Shown here in pieces: positions 1-13,200 of a DNA stretch of 64,000 bases; within the stretch, counting starts at the first letter, position 1, and every line of letters begins with the position of its first letter. This stretch comes from Apostichopus japonicus (taxonomy: Eukaryota; Echinodermata; Holothuroidea; Aspidochirotida; Stichopodidae): assembly GCF_037975245.1 (NCBI RefSeq), contig NC_092568.1, forward strand, positions 12,735,501 to 12,799,500, written 5' to 3'. The position numbers were made by a program, and so were the translations under genes. Under the pieces are notes generated by a model. That model did not search any database. It was not told the origin of the DNA and saw only the letters and a list, made by a program, of their open reading frames with translations.

Positions 1-2180
1 GTACAAGGCTTTTGCACACACACACCAGCATAGTAATGAGTTGGAAAGCCCACAATGGGAAAAATTTCCAGCCTCCTCTGGGATCGTGTAATATTGGGAC
101 TGTTAATGTTTGATTTCCACAAAATCCCACAAAATGACTTTTCACTTCATGTCTAGACAGTGTTTCCTTTTGCAGGGCAGCACAGTTGGTTTGTTGCCAT
201 TTGTAATTAAAAGATGGTACAATCCTTAAACATTAATTTAGATTCCTCTTGATTCATCCTACTGTGCATGAGCCAGATGTTCAGTTTTATTGAAGGGTTG
301 AGAGAATGGGTTTGTAGCACAGCAAACAAAGTTTCCTTCAGGCATGTAGGTATCAATTATTGGAGACAAATATTAGCACAATGATTAACTTATAAGATTG
401 ATTGTCCAGTGGGTAGGAATCACTTCAACTTCGAGAACAAAAGAAGCAGTTCAAAAGGAAGACAACTTGATTAATCTAAGAATCTAAGGGATGAGCAGCT
501 TGTGACACGAATGTGGGAATCCTTTAAAGTTGCTGTGGCACTAGTCTGAGGTCAGGACAGTATTAAAGGGTTTCACTGTCCTGTAATGCTGTTTTGACCC
601 ACTGACTCTTTAACTGCCTGCAGAAACGAGTTGTAGCCAAGTGTTGCCTGACTTTGAAATGTTACGAAAAACCATTAGTTTGCCCCAAGTAATTACTGAG
701 TTTTCCAGTGTGTTGAATATTCAGAACCTTGATTATCATAAAAGGTTATCATAATATGGTAATAATGTTATTGGTCTATGACATATTTGCATTTACCATA
801 ACAGTCCCCAAATAGCCAGACGCAATGCTAAAAGCTCAAAAAGACTGCTTTTAATATTTGAGTTGTAGACCGAGTGGTAGACAGAAATTGGACCTATTAG
901 GAAGCTGTCTATTAGGACATACTCATACCCATAAACAGTTAATTGTCCTTGCAAGTTTACACTTGTAAGACTACATAAGATACAAACTTCCTATTGATGA
1001 TGACCAGTGTACACATCAAGTTCTTTTATTGTGAAGCAGTCGTTAGCACTGTATAGAGTGATTGTACATCCTGGGAGAACGGTTCAGATGTGGTGCCTCA
1101 TTTCATTAACAGAAAGCAAAATTGCTAAAATACCCCATGGCCATAATATATTGAAGTTCAAGGTAAGCTTGGATACAGTATAAATATATAATCAATTTAC
1201 TTGCAGGGTATTAGCAGTGATTCCATCGGACAGTGTATTGATGCGCACTAATTTTCTTGGCAAAGCTGCTATGAATCAAGGTGGAAAATTCTTAAAGTGC
1301 TCAACTTTTGGGTTCTATAGTTTAAAATAATTATTCAAGCTTGTAATGTTCTAATCTGTTTTGGATATGAGCAAGGATAGTCATCATCCACACTGTGTAT
1401 TTGCTAGTTGAAACAATTCCTTGCTCCGTTCGATTCCGGGCATGAACTAATCATTTGAATGACTTGGTACCATATATGCTCCAAGTAACAGGATAACATA
1501 CTCATAAATATGGTACTCAATAGCATATAGAGCTTTAGAAGGAACTAACTATAAAACCATTGTCGTGTTATTAGATTTTAGAAGTGGTAGACAGTTTTGA
1601 GCACTCTACTTAACTAGCACTGTAAGACCTATTAGATCGTAACTGGCAAGCTATAATGGACTTTTGATAACATTTTCCATTCAAGATCTCCTCCTTTCAC
1701 TACTCACTGGAATCAAAGGAAATTTCAAAAATAAGTATAACCTTTCATGGCACTTTGCTAACTATAAACCCAAGACTCATTACATTGCTGTGGTATATGA
1801 TACTGTCGATTTTATATTTTAGTCACTTAAATCGAAAAGGACAGTTAGATATGGAGGTAGTCGCCTAAGCAGGTTCCACTTTAAAGTGTTGTTTAAATAC
1901 CATTTCATTTGTTTGAGAATTGTCTCTATTATTAAAGCTTCAGCAATCGTTGTGAAAGATAATCTTACTTATTCAAGAGGCAATGAAAGGCCTGTCAAAT
2001 CACTTCTATATGAAAAGTACTTATTACTTATGAAGAGGGATTCTTACATCTACAAAAGGTTGTTTCTCAAACTGTTAAACATCACTGCTCAAAGCTTCTT
2101 GTTTTTAGTTGTTTCCACTCTAATCTTGTAATTTATTGACTCTATAATAATCAATGGTATCTATAGCTGTGAGGAGGGAT
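1..2180. other. Upstream intron or 5' flank, no gene seen
   Basis: AT-rich sequence without a recognisable exon. No PLC-beta N-terminal exon (the first PH strands) was found here. The short open frame at 1886-2131 has no recognisable domain and looks like chance. Confidence 0.5.
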
Positions 2181-3277
2181 TCTACACTTATCTAACTATA
2201 TAAGAGGATTTTATGTGATATCACCAATGTCTACATGTATCTAACTATATAAGAGGATTTTATGTGATATCACCAATGTCTACGTGTATCTAACTATATA
2301 AGAGGATTTTATGTGATGTCACTGATTTCTACATGTGTCTAACTATATAAGAGGATTTTATGTGATATCACTGATTTCTACATGTATCTAACCATTTTAG
2401 AGAATTTTATGTGATATCACCGATTTCTACATGTATCTAACTATATTAGAGGATTTTATGTGATATCACCGATTTCTACATGTATCTAACCATTTTAGAA
2501 GATTTTATATGATATCACCGATTTCTACATGTATCTAACCATTTTAGAGGATTTTATATGATATCACCGATTTCTACATGTATCTAACCATTTTAGAGGA
2601 TTTTATGTGATATCACTGATTTCTACATGTATCTAACCATTTTAGAGGATTTTATGTGATATCACCGATTTCTACATGTATCTAACTATATTAGAGGATT
2701 TTATGTGATGTCAATGATTTCTACATGTATCTAACCATTTTAGAGAATTTTATGTGATATCACCGATTTCTACAAGTATCTAACTATATTAGAGGATTTT
2801 ATGTGATGTCACTGATTTCTACATGTATCTAACCATTTTAGAGGATTTTATGTGATGTCACTGATTTCTACATGTATCTAACCATTTTCCAGGATTTTAT
2901 GTGACATCACTTATTTCTACATGTATCTAACTATATTAGAGGATTTTATGTGATATCACCGATTTCTACATGTATCTAACTATATTAGAGGATTTTATGT
3001 GATGTCACTGATTTCTACATGTATCTAGCCATTTTCCAGGATTTTATGTGACATCACTTATTTCTACATGTATCTAGCCATTTTCCAGGATTTTACATGA
3101 CATCACTTATATGTAACTAGCCATTTTCAAGGATTTTATGTGATGTCACTGATTTCTACATGTATCTAGCCATTTTCAAGGATTTTATGTGATATTACTT
3201 ATATCTAATTAGCCATTTTCAAGGATTTTATGTGACGTTACTGATTTCTACATGTATCTAGCCATTTTCAAGGATTT
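2181..3277. repeat. 49-bp tandem array, about 22 copies
   Basis: Units of about 49 bp repeat head to tail. Each carries the palindrome TACATGTA, a CTATATTAGAGG or CCATTTTAGAGG block, ATTTTATGTGA and the near-palindrome TGATATCA. The first four units read CTATATAAGAGG. Later units drift to CCATTTTCAAGG and some are shortened, so the array decays toward its 3' end. It is non-coding. Confidence 0.92.
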
Positions 3278-6200
3278 GAAGAGTTTTTAAATATAAGTTA
3301 TCATGCTAACAGCAATTTATGCTCACTGCATCATTAGTCAGGCGTTGCAGCAATACTGTACATAATGCATCATAACCTAACATAATCACAGTGCTGCTAC
3401 AGCCAGTCAGAGGTTTTGTAGAAAGTAGTCAAGAGAAATTGGGCAGTTTGCAGCAAGTTTCCTGTGTGTTCCTACTAGTTAAGCCTTGGTCATTATCAAA
3501 ATAATTACAAAGAGGTATAGGCTGGTATGATGTTGTGAGATGGATGCTTAAAAAGTTATTAATTAGGCTGATGGATTGTGTGTTACAGAATATAGCCATG
3601 CATGTGATAAATAATTAAAATAACAGTCTCCATTTAGGTGTGCATTATAGTAACCAGTTTCTTGCACATACAGTCAACAAAATTACCCCACATTTGACGT
3701 AGATGGAACACTGTTTTATAGCATTTGTGTGCTTTTCGCTCAATAGGAATGATCTGAAGTACAACGGGTATGTTGTTTGGAACCTGACAATGTACTCTCA
3801 GTCATGTTATAAAACCCAGAATTGATTAAACTTCCCAAACAGAAATGTCTTTCAACGGAGAAAAGACAAAGTTGTTTTATAAATTTAGTGCTGTCTACAG
3901 TAGATATAATGTATTGGTTTGATTTTGGGGATATGAGCCAAATATAATGCCAAAGATTTCAAGAGAAACCATTCAGAAGCTAAGGCAGAACAGAACAACC
4001 TTGCTCTTCTGCATTGAAATAAGTGTACAGGTATTAGAACTATATTAGTACTAGACCTACAGTATACCTATCCACTAGACTACACTACTAGACTACACTA
4101 CACTAGACCTGTACTAGACCTATCCACAAACCTAGGAGATTCTGCTCCATCTCCCATACAAAGTCCATGGTTATGCCATGTCTTCAGGCTATGAGAAACT
4201 AATGCTGCATTAGGAAAGATAATGGTATTCCTCTTACCCTGAACCTGATGTATAGTAATGATTAAGGTAAAGTGACTATAATTTCCTGTAGGCAATAAAA
4301 TTAGACTGTCAAGTTTAATTATAATTTCATCCTTCAACTTATGCAATGTAAAGGTTAAAGGGTGGTATACTGGTTGGTAGTGGCTTATTTTGTTAATCAC
4401 AATATAGGAACTACCAAGAATTTAAAGGAATGAAATCTATGTGTCAGTATCTGGAAGATATACGTTAATCTCATTGTCAATGACTAACATAAGACAACTA
4501 AAAACAATTGACATCATAGTACTTTATATATGATTTAAATGTCAGAGGAGAAATTGTAAAGCTTTGTAAAAAGCTTTGCTTCATGCCACATAATCCTATT
4601 GTACAATCTTGTATATATGTGAGTAAAGTTGCCAGTTTGGCAGTACATTGTCTGTGTTTCTTTCTCACATTGTCTTGTTGTCAGTGAAGAAGTATTGTGA
4701 AAAGCATGTAGCTAAGGATAGAATTATCCTTGCTGCATAATTGAGTAGGATCCTGGCAGTTTTGGATTTTCAATTGTAACAATTTTTTAAAGCAATATAT
4801 ATGATAAATACAAAGCTTTTAAGAGAAGTGAATTTTTTTGACAGTTTTTAGCATCCGGTATTGTCAAGATTCCGTAAAATAGAGTTCCGTTTAACCGAAC
4901 ATTGAGTAAGCATTCTTGTTCGTACACACTCAGCACTTTCTCCTAGCTTTTTCAAACATACAGTGCAAATTTTTAATGATCGTCGGGTCGGAAAAGAATC
5001 CAGTCTCTGTTTGAACAACCAAAATCAGCTTTGCAGGTTGTTGGGGCAGACAAATACCGTAGTTGTTTAAATCACGTTCAGAATGAAATAAAATGATAAA
5101 CTGGTATTAATTTCACTCTTTTTCTCTTACTTTGCGTATTTACTTCCCTCCATCACTTTGGAGAAAGTGAAATAGAACAAATATTGTGGTAGGCCGATGA
5201 TCCACCTCAAGGGGAGCTTTACTGGCCCCAAAGCTGGTGTTCTATTCACCACACCTACACATTTCTGCTATAGTGCACATAACCAGAAAAAAAAAATCCT
5301 TGGAAATTCACTCTGTCATTTATAAGTAGTAAAATATGGTGAGCTCTTAATGATTTGACATGATTCTAACAAATTCTCCCAGATGCATTTTATTTTAGGT
5401 CTTATTATCACATACAAGCTCAAATGAAACTCTAACTCACATGCCAAGAAATTTTGTGATAATTTTAAAGAAAGTTGAATAGTTTAAGCCATTCCAAATT
5501 AAGAGTTGTGGGAATAGAACCCGGACAAAAATATCTTCATATGTATGTTAACTGCAAAAATGCTACTGTAGTGGTACATGAGCCCAAAGATATAATAACC
5601 TCATCAATGTGAAAGTCAACCTTCTTATTAAGTTCTGTCCCATTTCTCTTTGACTTACTCGACTCGACTAAATGATTAATGAGAGGTAAATGTCTGTCTA
5701 GAGAAGTTTCATTCCTTCTTAATTATCTTGTTTACCCATTATAATTGCCCTTGTAGCTTGGCAATGGGAGCACTGGGTGTATCATTAACTTCTTCAGTAC
5801 AGTGTATTGATATGGAGAGCAGCTCAAGACGTTTGTCATTCCTCATCTCCTTCTTCAATTATGTATATTTGAACATCACGCAAACATACTGGAAGTCTGT
5901 GATCATATTATGGTTTGGAGAGAGAGAGAGAGACAAGGTTTAAATTCTGTGCTCTCTCAGTGGTACTCAAATATCAATAAAGTGCCAGATCCAATAATTG
6001 CAACCGTCCCTCGGGGTAAATAAAATTATCGCTCATTAAATTGCAATGCCATGCGCTGGCTGGATGATGTCCTGCAGTTATATCCAGAAATAAGAGAGTT
6101 AAATTTTATAGGTTAAAAAATGCCTTTTTTTATGATAAAAAGGGGAAATACTATAACTTGAAATAAATTATTATTTAGAAAGATAAGTTAGTTAAAAAGT

Positions 6201-7236
6201 GGTGGGTGACTGCAAAGTTCTAGTGCTATCTTCAAATGCCATATAATGATGGCAGTGAAATTAATTTGAAAGAAATGTGACTTCTCTCCCTCCTTTAACC
6301 TTTAAGAGTTAGAGTTTCTGGGTTTGGATAACATTTGAAAGAGTAACAATTATCAGTTTATTAAAGCGCATTGTCATTCAAAAATTACAAACAGAAGATA
6401 TGCATATTCATGAGGTCATTCTTTGCAATCATATAGAACTGCAAATATCATTTAATTAGGTACAAAAAGAAGATTCTTTAAATACTTTTTGATCAAACAT
6501 GTTATGATATCGCTAGTTTCCCAGCCTTCTATTCCTCTCTCTCTCCTCTTCCCTCATTCTTCCTCATGATCCTTTATTCTTCCCCAAAAGAAAGAAAACA
6601 AGGATGTAGAGAATTCCTTTCGTAGTAATTGATGTTTAAGACATTTATAAATTTACCCTTGGTGACCCAGGAAATTTCTATCTTATATATAGTTAAGAAC
6701 TTTCATTCAGTAAATTCATTGTTTTTCAAAAATTCATTTACATTAATGTATTATATTATCCATACTACATGGGTTTTAATTAGAATTGATGTAATTGATG
6801 TAGATAGCAGTAAAACCATGACTTGGAAGGAAGAAACCTGCCATGATTACTTAAGACCAGGCCAGAACTAAATTGCATGCTGTATCTAATAATTTCTTCT
6901 GAAACCACTATGTGCTTTCATGACATCATCATATCTGGTAGTTAAGTTTGTTCATACTTCCTCAATGAGTAAGATAATTGTCTATTAACAGTTACTGAAA
7001 GTTTGAGAGAAACATGCCTTTTTCCTTTGCATGACACCACAAATCTGTAAACCCAATTTAAATAGAAAGGTAGGTCCATATCTTCATCTAGTGTTTGTTC
7101 CCAGAAAATGTTTCTTTTCAATGCTTTTTACTATTGACTTCACTTTTCACTTATCTGTTATTACCTTTTACTTTTGCCATTCCCTCTCTAATGTATTTCC
7201 ATGGATTCTCAATCTTATTTTCTCTTCTCTTTACAG
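3278..7236. other. Intron 5' of the first PH-domain exon, no gene seen
   Basis: AT-rich intronic sequence. It contains a short imperfect run of ACTAGACTACACT words near 4070-4115 and a GA microsatellite near 5920. It ends in a good polypyrimidine tract (TCTTCTCTTTACAG) before the exon at 7237. No exon was identified. Confidence 0.5.
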
Positions 7237-7296
7237 GATGGCCAAGTTCTTGAAATCTCGCAGGTCAATGATGTTCGGAAAGGCATCGTAACCAAG
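7237..7296 (+). CDS. PLCB4: PLC-beta exon, PH domain strand region
   Basis: A 60-nt exon, phase 0 at both ends, bounded by TTTACAG and GTGTGT. It encodes [20 protein letters not shown], which aligns with recalled human PLCB4 [20 protein letters not shown] in the PH domain. The PH domain of PLC-beta takes part in membrane association and, in some isoforms, Rac or G beta-gamma binding. The exon ends at the point where the cassette cluster would be inserted. The preceding exon, which must also end in phase 0, lies upstream of the window or was missed. Confidence 0.9.
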
Positions 7297-10200
7297 GTGT
7301 GTTTTTTTTAATCTAGCAAAGATATTTCATTATTATTATTACAAACCTTGACATTTTTAAGTGTACAATGCCCGCTCCTTCTTAGTAGCACTGATGTTAG
7401 CCTTCTTTAATTTATTACCAGTTGGAAAAAAATGAGTCACCGATTTCTTTAATTAGAAAAACTAATAGACAAGAACTTTTAATTATATCATTTTCTTTCA
7501 TGATACAGTGTCTTTCTCCCTTACTGACTTTTTCTATGTAACACGACACTATAGTACACTAAGAGTATGGAAAACTGACGCTTGCTGCAGTAAAGTAAAA
7601 CCGTTTTGAGTATAGGACAGCCTGAGAAATACATCACTCTGAATTTACATTGCATGAAATGTAGTTCTGTTGGTTAATAATAACCGCCTGTTATGAAATT
7701 CTGTATTCACAAGAATGTACTAGTGGAGGTTACCATCTTAAAACCAGTTGCCTCAATCTCTAATCTTATTTTTGTCTTTTCATGGAATGCTGTGGTGACA
7801 ATTGTGTCAGTTAGTGTGGTTTTAATAGATTGAAACGTGCAGTGTAGAAAGCTTTGTATCCTGCATTGATTTAGTCGCATGGTTCTTTCTTGATGTTTCT
7901 GGATTTTGCTAATATTATTCATCATATTACAATGATGATAAGCTGTTGTAGTTGTAGCAGAATTAATATTTTAACCAGTTATTAGTTTCAAACACTGTGT
8001 TGACTAACAATTAACCCTTCTCGTATGAAAGCAGTTTGTGTATCATTGGCTATGGTTTTCCCTTCTAACAACTAGAAAGCAACCTTTGTTGTTCATGTTG
8101 CAAATGACACTCACAAGGTAACTTCCTTCTCTCTCTGTTACTTAAACTATTCAACAGAACATTGAGATGAGAAGTAACTCTTTTCAGTGTTTTGCATAAA
8201 ACTCATGACTAATTTCATAAAGCTTCAAGAGGTACAGAGATTCAGTACACGTTGCCTTTTTGAACATGTTCTTCTATAGGATTTCCCCCTCTCTCTCTCT
8301 CTAATGGTATAACAGTTACCTATCAACAATGGACCTGTTAATATCTCACTACCATGTCCTGGTTTAAATCATTTAAATGTTTCTCCTTGGCTTCGGTTTA
8401 CTAGAGAATAAATTACTTGCATACAACCACATCTTTTTCTTTCATTTTCACCAGTAATTTAACTGTTTGAAATTTCTTAAATTAAGTAAATTAGCCTCTA
8501 TGGTCCTTTGATATTAAAGAATTGCCACGTAAGAACTAAATAGTTCAGCTTTTGTTGATTTTGTTGATTTTTAAGGATTAACGTCTCCTTTGGGGTCAGA
8601 TCATTTTCTACTACTCCATTAGGTTTCATAGTAACAAAGAGAAATATGTTACTGACTTTGTCTCTGATTGGCACATCGTTTTGATTTTATTTAAAGCTTA
8701 AAACAAGTAAATATATAAGGTTTCTCATTCCTGTTTACATTTATTCATTTCCATTTCAAAGTATAAAGGCAAGAAAAGCTAACTTCATCTTCTCTTATTC
8801 AGAGGAAAACTAAATAATCTGTGCTCATTACTTTAAGTCTCCAGCAGTATTTAAGGACAGACATGCTCATACTTCAAGTTTAAGAAAACTGTAAATTTAG
8901 TCTGTGATACTTTAGGGTGTTTGAATGTTCCCGTTCAGTGTGTTGAAGTGTATGTAAGTTATGTAAGATAAGCCGATCCATATGGCTTTGCCTTTCTCGC
9001 ATACTTTTGTACTTATCTTGTGGAAAGGACTTTAAGATGCGAGCAGCAGTGTGTCTTGGATCAAGCACCCATTTTAAAGAATGGCTGAAGTCTTTAATGT
9101 GCCGATTTCATTGTCATAATGCATGCACTGTGTCACGTTTTGATGACTTAGCTCATATTTTCAGTGTAGTTTTTTCCCCCTAAGTTTGTCTTCTTAGTTC
9201 TCATTCTAACCTGTATTTTAAATTGAGAAGGAGATCTTGCACACTTTGATGATAAACTGTAGAAGCACTTTGTGAATCAGATAGTATCTTTCAAGCATCA
9301 TCTGACATGCTGTTTGAGACATTTATAACAAGTATAAAAATAGCTATGCAAATGCCATAGTGTTATAAGATTGACCAAGTCACTTGCAAAAATTCTGAAA
9401 TAAATTATTTGAATGTCACATTTCTTTGACAAAATTTATCTGTGGGTGGGTGGTACTGGGAATATTGCAGGGTAAAGAGTAGACATATGTTAACAACAAG
9501 TGACAGACGACTGCTTTATAATCAATGCTAGCTTGTTGTTTAGCTTAGATTAGTAGATCTCCCAAGGATTAGAAGCCAACAGCAGCTGATTTGAATGCCT
9601 ATCCATGTGATGATCTTGGTTGCACACGTGCTTACCAAGCCTTCTCTTTTCATTGTGTGTGTGTCCAGAGGCAGGCATATAATTAATTGTCACACTCATT
9701 CCTGCTCCCAGGACCACTACTTAAAGTCCCTAGTTTACCTCAGCATCAGACCCGCATTGTATGGATCCTTGATTTTGAAACTGACATTTGGACTTCATAT
9801 CAGTGTAACGTTATTACTTGAATTCATGAAAGAGCTTGATCATTGCGGGAGTTCTTAAAAGCACAAGATAATTAGAGTAAATTAGAACTCAAATATTAGC
9901 GATCATACTCACAATTTAGCATTTCTGCATTTTGAGACCTTTTGAGTGGTTGTAAGGTGAATAGCATTTGTTGACCAATCAAAACTACTGACCTGGAAGT
10001 CTAAAGGACAAGCAATTTGTTTATCAGTGTAATTTGTATATTAATCTTGTTTGTTGAGACAACCTATCAGAATGGCCCTAGGTATTGATAGTTACTTCAC
10101 TCCAATATATATATATATCATTGAAATCGATGATACAATGAACAATTTAACTTGTGTAAACCACACTTTATGAGTTTGAATTTTCCAAACCTACCTAATA

Positions 10201-13200
10201 TTAATTACTGAAAATAAGATTGCAATTGATCTAAGAAAGACACTTTTGACGTATTTTACATTGCCTTTCAGTATTTTGAAATGAATATTGATTGATCAAT
10301 TAAGCTAATGACTTACATTATAATGAGAATGTACTAGTATCAAACAGAATTAGATCATTATTAAAACCAACTTGAAAATCTGCTTCAACAATGATTCTGT
10401 GTTTAGTGCATCAACTGTAAAAGTCATGTGCAGTAGGTGAGAGTCTAATTAATACTGTTCACAATGTGATGTAAATCAATATAGTAACGTATGCACTTTC
10501 ATTCATTACTTACCCTTTAATGTTGAATCACTCTAGAAGTTCCTTAGGTTACATTTGGGTAATTGGTGTAAAGCTTCTACTTACATGTAATGCCAAACTT
10601 CTAGTAGGAAATGGAAGTAGTAGACTCACAAATGTTAATTTGAGTATCTCTTCCTCTCCCCCCCCCCCCCTCCGCCCTCCCAATGTATATGTGTATATAC
10701 TGAACCTGCATGTCCATGTGTATCAAATGGCTGATAGAAGGTAGGAATTCCAGCAGAGCATTAAGTTAGGGATGGAATTGTTCTGTATATGATTCATCCA
10801 AAGTAGACTTACTGATTGTGTGTTTTTGTAGCAATTGATGCTTCAATATGCGTAGTAGTTTGCTTCTTGTATACAACAGTGCAGGAATTGCAACATTGCA
10901 TTTCTTTGGTTGATAAACGTGAAAATGTTTTTTTATTGAAGAAAAGAGTACAGGATGTAAACAGATGTCTAAATGACCTTTACATTGATATGGATAACCA
11001 CTCCTGCAATTACATCTCCCCACCCTCACCTCCACCCCACCCCTCACCCTCACCCTCTACCCACATACCCTTCCAAAAGAAAAGAAAAGATAAGAAAGTA
11101 TAATAATAATTATCAGGTTATGGAATTTAATCATTCGCCAATGAAAATGTTGTTTGTAGACGGAAGAACATCATCGACACAAGGGGACGACAAGCAGACC
11201 CAAAGATCGTCGAGCCAGTTCAAGACATCTTCGACACACTGGTAGACAAGAAAGTGTATCCTCCGAAGTAAGACAACAAAGTTCTGTTTCTTTCGTCGCT
11301 CACACTTCCAACTTTATTACTGCATCTCATGGACCATTCTTGCCACATTTTTCCGTGTTTTTAACAGTTGGGTTATTCTTTCTCTTTTTTTTTTCCAGCC
11401 ATCTCTAAATTTACAAAACCAAAGCAGAAAAAAAATAAAAAAATATTGCTGTTCTTTTTTACATTTTCTGGCATTTCTTTTGAGAGACTTACACATTTTT
11501 GTACACTTTCTCTTTTTTTGTTAATTCCTTTATCACCTTTCTATTAAAAGAGTATTTACTTTTCCACTTGGTTTATTTAATTCTCCCCGTTTTGTGTTTT
11601 AATATTTCATATTCCTAGCATTCATCTCAAACATTATTTCCAAGTCACTGTGGTGAAAATATTGGATGAGCTAAGGTTTGTGTGAAATGTCTAACACAGC
11701 TGGTCAGAAGGTACTACTCGCCACCATAAAATCCTTTGCCCTCATCGTCTCTCCTTTCTCTCCCCTCTTGCTTACCACTCCCTCCAACCCCCCCATCCCA
11801 TCCCCTGGTGTCTTCTTTTCATTTCACTCTCTGCAAAAAACTAGCTTCTATAACAGGGAGTGCAGAAGTAGGTGGGAGCAGGAATGACTTTAGACAGTAT
11901 CTTGTTTCAGTGGGCTACTTAACCAAGAAAGCATAAGCTAGCACTTTGTTTAGTAAGGCTTTGACAGTTTCATAATTTCTCATGAAATTATCTACCTTGA
12001 TCTACAAGTTTCTAATCTGAAAATAATTAAAACCAAAGAAGGCTGTAGTATTTCATGGTCAGACCATCAAATGATGCATTTAGCAATTAGCTAATTAACC
12101 AACACTATATTCTCAACCTGAACTCATATACAATAAGAATCACTTCATACATTCATCAACATGCTAGAATGATAGTTCCTTTTCTCTTTCAAAGCAGTGT
12201 AAAACTGAATAAATTCCATCAATTTCTGACTTGACCATGTAACTTTTTACTTAGTTCTTAATGGCTTGTATTTGTACTGTAATGGTAAGCTTCCTCTTAG
12301 TTTCCTTGATAAAACCTTATAAAATGGATAACATAAATAAATAAATTGAGGGCACTGGTAGTCCCCCCCCCCCCTAAAAAAACAAGCACTGAAAAAAAAG
12401 TTGACATAATTTAGGATATGTTTTACGTCTAGATGACAATGAATATTCAAAGATACATAGAGTTAACACTATCATAAACCCTGTTAAGAGATGATAAATT
12501 TGAGAAAATGTTTGTTTAATAAAGCATAAGCAATTGTAGCTAACAATGTGACAATAAATTTTGTCAACAATGAAAGTTGTTATTTTATCCTAGCCTCTCA
12601 AGAGATTCTCCATCGTATTATTCCTTGACTTCTTGTCAGTCTGTCATCAATACAATAGTTGCAATAAATTTAGCTCAAGCACACAGCTCTATAATCATCA
12701 TAGTGATACAGGTTTAGACTCCTCATGAGATATGACGTCAGTTCATAAAAATTAACAAAACAAATACGAAGAAAAACATTCAAAAATAAGAGAGATTTTG
12801 ATCATGTTACAAAGTTCCCTCCGGCTTCGAGTACCATCGATCTGTTCTAATGTAGAATTTTGCCACAAATTGTGTATTTCAGCCTTGACCAAATAGTGAA
12901 ATTTAAAGGGCAAAGACTTGTTATATTTCAAAAAGGAGTGTCGCTCAACCGTGTCATTTTGTTATCATTGTTATCTACAGTTGTGCAGACAGAATATGAA
13001 CTTAGGAGCTGACAATAATAACATCATAACGTAGCATGTGACTATTATGATTGAAATCTTCTGGGAGATGGAAAGGAAATGCAAGATAGATACTGCAGCA
13101 AGATATAAATCTCCAATGGTTTATTTTCCAAAGTTTCTAGTATAAAGTTGACTTGGAAAATGGATATGTGCCCCCTCCCCCTCCCTCCCTGGGGCCACTA

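Noticed and set aside
141-185. Possible extra cassette because of CTAGACAGTGTTTC, which resembles the end of cassette 4
   Set aside because: There is no GTAAG donor after it and no related upstream coding sequence; it also lies upstream of the first PH exon.
7031-7291. 86-codon open frame overlapping the first PLC-beta exon
   Set aside because: It reads the exon DNA in another frame ([15 protein letters not shown]); the DGQVLEIS frame matches the PLC-beta family and has splice sites.
10973-11245. 90-codon frame over cassette exon 1
   Set aside because: It runs through intron C-rich sequence and reads the cassette in a different frame from the one conserved among cassettes.
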